A stretch of DNA of 64,000 nt from Hippophae tibetana (lineage: Eukaryota > Streptophyta > Magnoliopsida > Rosales > Elaeagnaceae): the NCBI GenBank assembly GCA_037013495.1, contig JAZDXN010000029.1, positions 74,501 through 138,500 of the forward strand, in the 5' to 3' direction. Every line of letters begins with the position of its first letter. Position 1 is the stretch's first letter. Positions 24,650 to 36,224 of this stretch are shown here, in pieces. The translations under genes were made by a program, and so were the position numbers. The notes beneath the pieces are model-generated. The model was not told where the DNA came from. It saw nothing but the letters and a program-made list of their open reading frames with translations, and did not search any database.

Positions 24650-24904
24650 AGAAAGCCTTTGACCTTTGTATTCGTTTACCAAGTCTTATTCAGTTTCGTT
24701 CAGTTTTGTTTGAATCTTCATGGAAGAAGAAGAAGCAGTGCAACAACTACTACATATATAGATCCCACCAAATCATTAAACATGGCAACTGCTTGCTCTT
24801 TGATCAATGATTCACCGACAACTACATCGATGAAGAATCTCTCCAAAATATGCTTTTTGATCAATGATTCACCGGCCACTACATCTAAGGATCCCACCTT
24901 ATAA
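24650..24904 (+). other. Unrecognised stretch with a short open frame and internal direct repeat
   Basis: An open frame (24659-24904) ends with two similar segments, SLINDSPTTTS and FLINDSPATTSKDPT; at DNA level TTGATCAATGATTCACCG occurs twice, about 52 bases apart. It abuts the tandem array. I do not recognise the protein and cannot tell whether it was ever a gene; it may be a captured fragment. Confidence 0.3.
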
Positions 24905-27900
24905 TCAATCTATCTTTATTCTTTATAAAAAAGAAAAAAAGGAAGAAAGCTACTATAGTTCAAAGTTAAATAAAAGAGTGATAAATTGGCATCGCAACTT
25001 GAAATTGTTATAACTTTTAATTCGGGCATCGAAATGAGTACTATAATATATTAAATCAAAGCTCGTCTTAATTCCTAAGAATATGATGATGCATTAGTTC
25101 CTTTCATCACATTTTTGAGCCCAAATTCCATCATTTACACTACTTACTGTGGTCTTAAATTTTTGTTGCACCTTTTTGCGTTGTTTTCAACTCTTGTTCT
25201 TTAGGATTCTAATCTGATCATATTCAACAAGTTCTTAGCAATTCAATTGTTACTATTCCTTTGAGTTCATGGGTTCCTTGGTTGTTCACCAAAAGGGTCC
25301 ACATTAAACAGTTTCAGAGTTTTGGTTGTAGAAAACAAGTTATTTATTAGTTTTTTAAATTTTAGATTTAAAAAAAATCATTCTTTTCTTGTTTCTATGT
25401 TCTTGAGTCACAAATCACAAAAAAAAAAAAAAATTTGTAGTTCAAGATTTGTGTTTTCTTTCAATTTTATTGTCATTATTTTTGGTATTTCGATATCGTT
25501 TCGTAGTTTTCTTTAAATTCTTTGTATCTTTTTATTGTTCTTTTTTTTCTATGTTCAATCTATCTTTATTCTTTATAAAAAAGGAAGATATTTGTTGCAG
25601 TTCAAAGTAAAAAAGGAAGTAATAAATTGGCGTTACAACTTTAAAAGGTGATAACTTTTAATTCGTGCATCAAAACAACTACTATAATATCTTAAATTGA
25701 AGCTCGTTTCAATTCCTGAAAATATCATGATGCATTAGTTCCTTTCCTGTGTTTTTGTCCCAAATTCCATCATTTACACTACTTACCAAGGTCTTAAAGT
25801 TTTGTCACACCTTTTTGTGTTGTTTTTGGTTCTTCTTCTTTTGGATTATAATCTTATCATATTCAACACGTTCTTAGCAATTCAACTGTTCCAATTCCTT
25901 TGAGTTTATAGGTTCCTAGGTTATTCACCAAAAGGTTCCGTATCATTTGGTATCAGAGTCTTGGTTGATGAAAACAGGTTATCAATCTTCTTTTATCTAT
26001 TTTTTGAATTTTAGATTTTTTTTAAAAATTCATTCTTTCCTTGTTTTTTGCGTTCTTGGACCACATATCAAAAAAAGAAATAAATAATTTTTTTCCTCCA
26101 AATCTTGTGTTTTCTTTAAATTTTGTTGTCGTTGTTATCATCCTTAGATTTCATTTCGTAGTTTTCTTTAAATTCTTCATATTTTTTCTTGTTTTTTTCA
26201 ATGTTCATTCTATCTTTGTTCTTCAGAAAAGATGAGAGCAGTTGCAGTACATTATTTAAAAAATGATGAATTGGCATTAAAACTTTAAATGGTTATGACT
26301 TTTAATTCATGAATTAAAATGACTATTATAATATATGAAATCTAAACTCATTCCGATTATAAAAAATAAAGTGATGCATGAGTTTCGTTCTCTACGTATT
26401 TTGAGTCCAAATTCCATCATTTACACTTCTTAGTGAGCTCTTAAAGTTTCATCGCACCTTTTTGCGTTGTTTTTGGTTCTCATTCTTTAGGGTTCTAATT
26501 TGATCATCTTCAACACGTTCTTAGAAATTCAATCGTTCCTATTTCTTTGAGTTCCTGGGTTGCTAGGTTTTTTAACTAAAGGATCCACATCATTTGGTAT
26601 CAGAGCTTTAGTTACTGAAAAGAGGTTATATATCTTCATCTATATGTATTTTGAATTTAAGATTTAAAAAAAATTCATCCTTTGATTATTTTCTGCATTC
26701 TTGAGTCCTAAATAACAAAAAAAAAATTGCGTCCATCAAGTTTTGTGTTTTCTTTCAATTTTGTTGTCGTTGTTTTCGTATTTGGATTTCGTTTCTTAGT
26801 TTTCTTTAAATTATTTATATATTTTTCTTGTTCTTTTTTCTATGTTCAATCTATCTTTATTCTTTATAAGAAAAAAAGGAAGAGAGCTACTGTAGTTCAA
26901 ATTTTTAAAACAAGATGATAAATTGGTGTTGCAACATTAAAAGGTTTTAACTTCTAATTTGTGCATCAAAACGACTATTATAATATATTAAATCGAAGCT
27001 CGTTTCAATTCCTAAAACTACAATGATGATTAGTTCCTTTCCCTGCATTTTTAGCCCAAATTCCTTCCTTTACATTACTTACCTGGGTCTTAAAGTTTTG
27101 TCACACCTTTTTGCGTTGTTTTTGGTGCTTGTTCTTTAGGGTTCTAATATGATTGTATTCAACACATTCTTAGCAATTGAATTGTTCCTATTCCTTTGAG
27201 TTCATGGGTTCCTAGGTTGTTCACCAAAAAGGTTTGCATCATTTTTTAATCAAAGCCTTGGTTGCTGAAAATAGGTTATCTATCTTCATCGATCTATTTT
27301 TTAAAATTTAGATTTAAAAAAATTGGTTCTTTGCTTGTTTTCTGAGTTCATGAGTCGCATATCACAAAAAAAGAAAGAAATTTCGTCCTTCAAGACTTGT
27401 GTTTTCTTTAAATTTTGTTGTTGTTGTTTTCATCTTTGGATTTTGTTTCGTAGTTCTCTTTAAATTCTTCATATCTTTTTCTTGTTCTTTTTTTTTCTGT
27501 ATTCAAAATATATTTGTTCTACAAAAAAAGATGAGAGCAGCTGCAATACACAGTTTAAAAAAAAAATGATAAATTGGCATTACAACTTTAAATGGTTATA
27601 ACTTTTTAATTTGTGCATCGAAACCACTACTATAATATTCAAATCGAAGCTCGTTTCAATTGCTAAAAATACAGTGATGCATTAGATCCTTTTCCCATAT
27701 TTTTGAGCCCAAATTCCATAGTTTATACTACATATCAAAGTATTAAAGTTTTGTTGTAACTTTTTGCATTATTTTCAATTCTTCTTCTTTAGGGTTCTAA
27801 TATGATCATATTCAACACGTTTTTAGCAATTCAACTGTTCCTATTCCTTTGAGTTCATGGGTTCCTAGGTTGTTCACCAAAAGGCTCTGTATCATTTTTT

Positions 27901-30900
27901 ATCAGAGTATTGGTTACTGAAAACAGGTTATCTATCTTCATTGATCTGTTTTTTGAAATTTAGATTTGTAAAAAAATTATTTCTTTGCTTGTTTTCTACA
28001 TTCATGAGTCACATATCACAAAAATCTTTAAATTTTATTGTCGTTGTTTTTGTCTTTTTATTTTGTTTCGTAGTTTTCTTCAAAATCCTTTGTATCTTTT
28101 TTTGGTTATTTTGTGGTCTTCAATCTATCTCTACTGCAGTTCAAAGTTTAAAAAAAAATTGATAAATTGGCGTTTCAACTTCAAAAGGTTATAACTTTTA
28201 ATTCGTGCATCCAAACAACTACTATAATATATTAAATCGAAGCTCGTTTCAATTCCAACAAATTCAATCATTTTTACTACTTACCGAGGTCTTAAAGTTT
28301 TGTCGCACATTTTTGCATTATTTTTGGTTCTTGTTATTTAGGGTTCTAATATGATCATATTCAATACATTCTTAGCAATTCAATTGTTCCTATTCCTTTG
28401 TGTTCATTGGTTCCTAGGTTGTTCACCAAAAGGGTTCACATCATTTAGTATTAGAATCTTGGTTGTTGAAAAAAGGTTATCTATCTTTATTTGTCTATTT
28501 TTTTTAATTTCAGATTTTAAAAAAATTTGTTCTTTGCTTGTTTTCTGCATTCTTGAGTCACATATCAAAAAAAAAAAAAAAAGAAATCTCGTCCTTCAAG
28601 TTTTTTTTCTTTCTTTAAATTTTGTTTTCATTGTTTTCGTTTAATAGTTTTCTTTAAATTCTTCTTATCTTTTTCTTGTTCCTTTTATCTATGTTCAATC
28701 TACTTTTGTTCTTCAAAAAAAGATGAGAGTAGTTGCAATACACAATATTAAAAAAATGATTAATTTGTCATTACAATTTTAAATGGTTATAACTTTTAAT
28801 TCATGCATCGAAACAACTACTATAATATATCAAATTAAAGCTTGTTTCGGTTACAAAAAATTAATGATGCATTAGTTTCGTTCTCTGCATTTTTTTGCCC
28901 AAATTCCATCATTTACACTACTTAGAGAGCCCTTAAAGTCTTGTCACACCTTTTTGCTTGTTTTTAGTTCTTGTTCTTTAGGGTTCTAATATGATCATCT
29001 TCAACACGTTCTTAGCAATTCAATTGTTCTTATTCCTTTAAGTTCTTGGGTTCTTAGGTTTTTCAACTAAAGTATCCGCATTATTTGGTATCAGAGCCTT
29101 GGTTGCTGAAAATAGGTTATTTATCTTCATCTATCAATTTTTTGAATTTTAGATTTAAAAAAAATCGTTTTTTGATTGTTTTTTACGTTCTTGAGTCAAA
29201 AAACATAAAAAACTTCAAGTCTTGTAATTTCTTTTAATTTTGTGGTCATTGTTTTCGTATTTGGATTTCATTTTGTATTTTTCTTTAAATTCTTCGTATC
29301 TTTTTCTCGTTCTTTTTTCTTTGATCAATCTATCTTTATTCTTTATAAAAAAAGGAAGAGAACTGATGTACTTCAAAGTTTAAAAAAAGAGTGATAAATT
29401 GACATTGCAACTTTAAAAGTTATAACTTTTAATTCGTGCATCGAAATGACTACTATAATATATTAAATCAAAGCTCATTTTAATTCCTAAAAATATGTCA
29501 AATAATTTTTTGCTTTCATTGTGTTTTTGAGCCCAAATTCATCGTTTACAATACTTACCGTGACCTTAAAATTTTGTCATAGCTTTTTGCGTTTTTAGTT
29601 CTTGTTCTTTAGAGTTCTAATATGATCATATTCAACACATTATTAGCAATTTAATTGTTCCTATTACTTTTGGATTCATGGGTTCCTAGGTTCCTAGTTT
29701 ATTCACCAAAAGGGTCCACATTTGTTCTAAAAAAAAAAGATGAGAGCAGTTGCATTTCAGTTTTTTTTAAATGATAAATTGGCATTACAACTTTAAACTA
29801 TTATGACTTTTAATTCGTGCATTGAAACGACCATTATTATATATCAAATTGAAGATCTTTTCAATTAATTAATAAATAAATGATACATTAGTTCCTTCCA
29901 CTACGTTTTTGATCTCAAATTCCATCATTTACACTCATTAGCGAGGTCTTGAAATTTTGTCGCACCTTTTTGCATTGTCTTTGTTCTTGTTCTTTAGGGT
30001 TCTAATCTGATCATCTACAACATGTTCTTGGTAATTGAATCATTCCTATTCCTTTGAGTTCTTGGGATCCTAGGTTTTATAACTAATGGATCTGCAACAT
30101 TTGGTATGAGATACTTGGTTGTTGAAAATAGGGTACCTATCTTCATTTATCTATTTTTTGAATTTTAGATTTAAAAAAATGTGTCCCTTCAATTTTATTG
30201 TTGTTGTTTTCATATTTGGAATTTGTTTCATAGTTTTTTCTTAAAATTATTTGTATACTTTTCTTCTTCTTTTATCTGTGTTCAATCTATATTTATTATT
30301 TATAAAAAAAAGTAAAAAAAGGAAGAGAACCGTTACAGTACAAAGTTTTAAAAAAAAGTGATAAATTGGCATTTTAACTTTAAAAAGTTATACTTTTAAT
30401 TCGTGCATCGGAACGACTACTATAATATATTAAATCGAAACAGATTTCAATTCCTAAAAATAAAACGATCAATTTGTTCTTTTCCCCATATTTGAGCCCA
30501 AGTTCCATCCTTTACAATACTTACCAAGGTCTTAAAGGTTTGTCGCACCTTTTTGTGTTATTTTTTGTTCTTGTTATTTAGTGTTCTAATTTGATCATAT
30601 TCAACACATTCTTAGAAATTTAATTGTTCATATTCCTTTGAGTTCATTAGTTCCTAGGTTGTTCATTAAAAGGGTCTACATCATTTGGTATCAAATCCTT
30701 GGTTGCTAAAAACAAATTATCTATCTTCATCTATCTATTTTTTTAAGTTTAGATTTTGAAATTTTTTTGTTCTTTGCTTGTTTTCTGCGTTCTTGAGTCT
30801 AATATCAGAAAAAGAAAAATAGAATAATTTTATATTTCAAGTCTTGTGTTTTCTTTAAATTTTGTTGCCTTTATTTTCGTTTTTGGATTTTGTTTCATAG

Positions 30901-33900
30901 TTTTATTTAATTTTTTTTTTATATTTTTCATGTTTTTTTCTATGTTCAATATAACTTTGTTCTTCAAAAAAAAAAAGATTAGAGTAGTTGCATTTCAAAG
31001 TTTCAAAACAAAATTGATAAATTCACGGTAAAATTTATACGATTATAACTTTTAATAAGTGCATAGAAACGACTATTATAATATATCAAATTGATGCTCA
31101 TTTCGATTACAAAAACCAAATTATGCATTAGTTCCTTCCTCTGCGTTTTTGAGCCCAAATTCCATCATTTACACTCATTAGTGAGCTCTTTAAATTTTGT
31201 CGCACATTTTTGTGTTGTTTTTGGTTCTTATTCTTTAGGGATCTAATATGAACATCCTTAACACGTTCTTAGCAAATCAATCGTTCATATTCCTTTGAGT
31301 TCCTATGTTCCTAGGTGTTTTAACTATTGGATCCGCATAATTTGGTATCAGAGCCTTGGTTACAGAAAATAGGTTATATATCTTCATGTATCTATTTTTT
31401 GAATTCAGATTTAAAAAAAACATTCTTTCTTTTATTGTTTATATGTTCTTGAGTCACATATCACAAAAAAAAATTTGTCCTTCAAGTCTTTTGTTTTCTT
31501 TCAATTTTTTGTCATTATTTTCGTCTTTGGATTTTATTTCGTAGATTTATTTAAATTATTTGTATCCTTTCCTCTTTCTTTTTGTTTCTATGTTCAATCT
31601 ATCTTTATTCTTCAAAAAAAAAAAGATGAGAGCAGCTACATTTCAAAGTTAAAAAAATGATAAATTGATATTATAACTTTAAACAGTTATAACTTTTAAT
31701 TTATGTATCGAAATGACTATTATTATATATCAAATCAAAGTTCGTTTCAATTACAAAAAATTAAATGATACACGAGTTCCTTCCACTACGTTTTGAAGCC
31801 CAAGTTCCATCGTTTAAAGTACTTATCGAGGTCTTAAAGTTCTGTTGCACCTTTTTGTGTTGTTTTCAGTTCTTGTTCTTTTGTGTTATAATTTGATCAC
31901 ATTCAATACATTCTTAGCAATTCAATCTTATTCCTTTAATTTCTTGGGATCCTATGTTTTTTTAACTAATGGATCAATATCATTTGGTATCATAGTCTTG
32001 GTTGCTGAAAGTAGGTTATCTATCTCCATCTATCTAGTTTTTGAATTTTAGATTTTAAAATAATTTGTTCTTTACTTGTTTTCTACGTTCTTGAGTCACA
32101 TATCTAAAAAACACTTCATCTTTCGAATCTTGTGTTTTTTTTAAATTTTGTTGTCGTTGTTTTCATTTTTGGATTTCTTTTCGTAGTTTTCTTTAAATTT
32201 TTTGTATCTTTTTCTTGTTCTTTTTTTTCTATGTTCAATCTATCTTTGTACTTCAATAAAAGATGAGAGTAGATGCAATACACAGTTTCAAAATAAAATG
32301 ATAAATTGGAGTTACAAATTTAAATGGTTATAAATTTTAATTCGTGTATCAAAATAACTATTATAATATATTAAATCGAAGCTTATTTCGATTACAAAAA
32401 CCAAAATAATGCATTAGTTCCTTTCTCCCCGTTTTTGAGCCCAAATTCCATCATTTACACTCCTAAGCGAGCACTTACAGTTTTGTCACCCCATTTTGTG
32501 TTGTTTTTTATTCTTATTCTTTAGGGTTTTATTCGGATCATCTACAACACATTCTTAGAAATTCAATCGTTCCTATTTCTTTGAGTTCCTAGGTTCCTAG
32601 GTTTTTTAACTAATGGATCCGCATCATTTGGTATCAGAGACTTGGTTGTTGAAAACATGTTACCTATCTTCATCTATCTATTTTTTGAATTTTAGATTTT
32701 AATTTTTTTTGTCCTTTGATTGTTTTCTGCATTCTTGAGTCACAAATCACAAAAAAATTTCTTTCAAGTTTTATGTTTTCTTTCAATTTTATTGTCATTG
32801 TTTTCGTATTTGGAATTCGTTTGGTAGTTTTTTCTTAAAATTCTTTGTATATTTTTCTTGTTCTTTTATCTGTGTTCAATCTATCTTTATTCTTTATAAA
32901 AAAATAAAAAAGGATGAGATCTGCTACATTACAAAGTTTCAAAAGAAGGTGATAAATTAGCATTGTAACTTTAAAAGGTTATAATTTTTAATTCGCGCAT
33001 CGAAACGACTACTATAATATTTTAAATTGAAGTAAATTTCAAATCCTAAAAATACAACGATAAATTAGTTCCTTTTCCCCTATTTTTGAACACAAGTTCC
33101 ATCGTTTAAACTACATACATAGGTCTTAAAGTTTTGTCACACCTTTTTGTGTTGTTTTCGGTTATTATTCTTTAGTGTTCTAATTTAATCATATTCAACA
33201 CATTCTTAGCAATTCAATTATTCCTATTCCTTTGAGTTCTTGGGATCCTAGGATTTTTAACTAATGGATCCGCATCCTTTGGTATCATAGTCTTGGTTGC
33301 TGAAAACAAGTTATCTATCTTTATCTATCTATTTTTTGAATTTTAGATTTTAAAAGAATTCGTTCTTTGCTTGTTTTATGCGTTCTTGAGTCGCAAATCT
33401 AAAAAAACTCGACTTTCAAGTCCTGTGTTTTCTTTAAATTTTGTTGTCATTGTTTTCGTCTTTGGATTTATTTTCGTACTTTTTTCTTAAATTCTTTGTA
33501 TCTTTTTCTTGTTCTTTATTGTCTGTGTTCAATCTATATTTGTTCCTAAAAAAAAGATGAGAACAACTACATTTCATAGTTTAAAAAAAATGATAAATTG
33601 GCGTACAATTTTTAATGGTTATAACTTTTAATTCCTGCATCGAAATAACTATTATAGTATATCAAATAGATGCTCATTTCAATTACAAAAAACAAAATGA
33701 TGTATTAGTTCCTTCCTCTGCATTTTTGAGCCCAAATTCTATCATTTACACTCCTTAGCGAGCTCTTAAAGTTTTGTCGCACATTTTTGCGTTGTATTTG
33801 GTTCTTATTCTTTAGCCTTCTAATATGATAATCTTTAAAAAAATTCTTAGCAATTCATTTAGGCTTCTAAGATGATAATCTTTAACACATTCTTAGCAAT

Positions 33901-34824
33901 TCAATCGTTCTTATTCCTTTGAGTTCCAAGGCTCTTAGGCTTTTTAACTAATGGATTCGCATCATTTGGTATCAAAGTCTTGGTTGTTGAAAGCAAGTTA
34001 TCTATCTTCATCTATATTTTTTTTTGAATTTTAGATTTAAAAAAAAATCTTTGTTTGATTTTTTCTGCGTTCTTGAGTCACATATCACAAAAAAATAAAA
34101 AAGAAATTTTGTCCTTCAAGTCTTGTGTTTTCTTTCAAATTTTTTGTCGATGTTTTAGTCTTTGGATTTTGTTTCGTAGTTTTTGTCTTTTTATTTTTTT
34201 TCCTAGTTTTCTTTAAATTCTTTGTATCATTTTCACATTTTTTTTGTGTTTAATCTATCTTTATTCTTTATAAAGAAAATAAAAAAATGAAGAGAGCTGT
34301 TGTAGTTCAAAGTTTATAAAAAAAATGATAAAATGGCGTTAATACTTTAAAATGTTATAACTTTAAATTTGTGCATCAGAACGAATACTATAATATATTC
34401 ACTTGAAGCTCTTTAAATTCCTAAAAATAAAACAATGAATTAGTTCATTTTCCCTCGTATTTGAGCCCAAATTCCATTGTTTACATTACTTATTGAGGTC
34501 TTAAAGTTTTGTCTCACCTTTTTATGTTGTTTTCGGTTCTTGTTCTTTAGCGTTCTAATATGATCATGTTAAAAACGTTCTTAGCAATTCAATTGCTCCT
34601 TCTCCTTTGAGTTCATTGGTTCCTAGGTTGTTCACCAAAAGGGTTCGCATCATTTGGTTATCTATCTTCATCTCTCTGTTTTCTTAATTTTAGATTTAAA
34701 AACAAATTTGTTCTTTGCTTGTTTTCTACGTTCTTGAGTCTAATATCACAAAAAAGAAAGAAATTTTGTCTTTGTTTTCTTTAAATTTTGTTGCCTTTTT
34801 TTCATCATTGGATTTAATTTCATA
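24905..34824 (+). repeat. Tandem array of ~645-bp LTR-end/PBS/leader units, about 16 copies
   Basis: Each unit runs: TTAGGGTTCTAATATGATCA, GTTCTTAGCAATTCAAT, CCTTTGAGTTC, GGTTCCTAGGTT, then TTTGGTATCAGAGCCTTGG (the primer site for initiator tRNA-Met in plant LTR elements), then a leader with GGTTATCTATCTTCATCTA, TTCTTGAGTCACATATCAC, GTTGTCGTTGTTTTCGT, ATAACTTTTAATTCGTGCAT and GAGCCCAAATTCCATC. Primer-site positions include about 25948, 26587, 27236, 28438, 29078, 30090, 30680, 31338, 31978, 32622, 33272 and 33960, so the period is mostly 640-655. A few units are shorter. The same order of landmarks occurs once outside the array, at 36104-36762, in a normal LTR-leader context. No unit carries a believable gene; the short open frames in it are chance. 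Confidence 0.9.
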
Positions 34825-35142
34825 ACTAGCCCAACCAGAACCACACGTGCAAGTTTCAATCCATGTGGCTCATTTGTTATAACTTCTTTGGATTTGTGTG
34901 AACTAGCAAACCGATCACTAAGTAGGGATGCTCTCTCTAGCATGAATGAACCTTTTCAGAACTATTTAGAAATGGGTGCAACTATCCTAGCCCAAATCCA
35001 ACTAGGTTCTATTGATCATGTCTCCTTCCCAACAGTTGTACCTTGTCTTAGGGCTTGGATTTATGAGAGAAAGCCCACCAGAGAAAAAATCCTTTCTCTT
35101 CTAGTCCCGGATCATATTCCAATGCGTCCACAGAAGAGAAAA
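34825..35142 (+). pseudogene. Unrecognised coding-like fragment between array and LTR
   Basis: An open frame of just over 100 codons enters directly from the broken last array unit and stops at 35142: TSPTRTTRASFNPCGSF, ITSLDLCELANRSLSRDAL, FQNYLEMGATILAQIQLGS, FPTVVPCLRAWIYERKP and a basic end, MRPQKRK. Its composition is more balanced and richer in GC than its surroundings. There is no ATG at the left edge, so the 5' part is missing. I do not recognise the family. It could be a captured host gene piece, an organelle-derived piece or an unusual part of a mobile element. Confidence 0.4.
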
Positions 35143-35499
35143 TAACAATGCATCTTGCTCAGTAGGCGTAGCTTGGAGTGGGAGTGTAACGTGGGTAAGG
35201 TAAGGAAAGTGGCCGCCAGCGAGGAAGCCAATCCAGCCAGTTAAGCGCAGTTAAGCTAATATGTGCCGAAGGTAAGCTCTATTTGGCCTAGAGAATTGAT
35301 TCCTCATAATGCATAGGCTAGCTCAATTGCTTGTCTTGTGCTCAAGAAGGTCCCCCAGTTCCTCGACCTCAAGGTGCATTTAGTTGTCTCACATGATTCT
35401 CGGGATATTCTTCACTCTATGGCATGGCACCTTACTTGATTTCCTTATAATGTTGAAGTGATACATAATTGTACTATTCTTAATGGTTGTATATGTTTT
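35143..35499 (+). other. GC-richer flank with a second coding-like stretch
   Basis: Bases 35160-35290 (GTGGCCGCCAGCGAGGAAGC within them) are clearly richer in GC than the neighbours. At about 35290-35434 one frame reads ASSIACLVLKKVPQFLDL then KVHLVVSHDSRDILHSMAWH, interrupted upstream by a stop. I recognise neither. Together with the preceding fragment this may be a single captured locus. Confidence 0.3.
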
Positions 35500-36206
35500 T
35501 ATGGTTGAGAGAAAATGATGGAGATTGTGGTGCTAACCAAGTGATGTTTACCAATATTCTAAATATTCTCAAGACCGTACAAATATTTTCAAGATCCTAC
35601 ACATGGGATATATTTGGAATATTAAATTGGATGCAAGGATTAATTTAGGAAGTAATATTCTTATTTTAATTATTTATGGGCCTTTTATGTTTAGTAATTT
35701 TAATTTTAGTTAATCGTGGGCTTTTTATTTTAAGCCTTAGACTTTTATTTAAGTGTGGGCCTTTTATGTTTTGTAAATTTTATTTTATTAAATTGTGGGC
35801 TTTTTTATTTTAAATATTTTAGTCTTTAATTTTTAAGGTTGGATTAGGCCCAATCCATATAACTAAATAGGCCAATTAGGCTCATTCCATCTAGGGTTTA
35901 TTTTCTTTTAGAGTTTCTTGCTTATTAATAAGAAGAGCTATCTAATGGAGAAAGAACGAATATTCATTAATGAAAAGAGAATTTTAGAAAGCTTCTTGCT
36001 TTTCCTTCTTATGTTCTTGATTGAATGCTTGAATTCTACTTATCAAAGGGAGTGATAATCCTTTGTGGCATCTCAAGATTTGGGTTTTAAGGACTTTGTT
36101 TCCTTAGGGTTCTAATATGATCATATTCAATATGTTCTTAGCAAATCAATCGTTTTAATTCCCTTGAGTTCGTGGGTTTCTAGGTTATTCGCCTAAAGGG
36201 TCTGCA
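35500..36206 (+). repeat. LTR of the element from which the tandem unit derives
   Basis: The right end is marked by GGTTATTCGCCTAAAGGGTC followed by a tRNA-Met-type primer site at 36207. Upstream are T-rich U3-like repeats around GTGGGC(C/T)TTTTATG, then TCTAGGGTTTATTTTCTTTT and TTGCTTATTAATAAGAAG. The left edge is uncertain (TGATGGAGATTGTGG at about 35519 is one candidate). Only this LTR of the element is in the window. Confidence 0.6.
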
Positions 36207-36224
36207 TCATTTCATATCAGAACC
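36207..36224 (+). other. tRNA-Met-type primer-binding site
   Basis: The stretch beginning after CTGCATCAT resembles the plant consensus TGGTATCAGAGC followed by CTTGG. It fixes the + orientation of the LTR, leader and gag that follow. Confidence 0.6.

Noticed and set aside
25322-34700. Many 60-100-codon frames rich in Phe, Leu and Ser
   Set aside because: They recur at the same place of the tandem unit with shifting frames and poly-Phe content; they reflect T-rich leader DNA, not genes.
24905-34824. CRISPR-like or rDNA spacer array
   Set aside because: Units are ~645 bp without short conserved repeats and unique spacers, and they contain a retroelement primer site rather than rRNA sequence.
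34825-35142. Definite mitochondrial insertion
   Set aside because: GC content and style suggested it, but I could not match any specific mitochondrial gene, so it is listed only as an unrecognised fragment.
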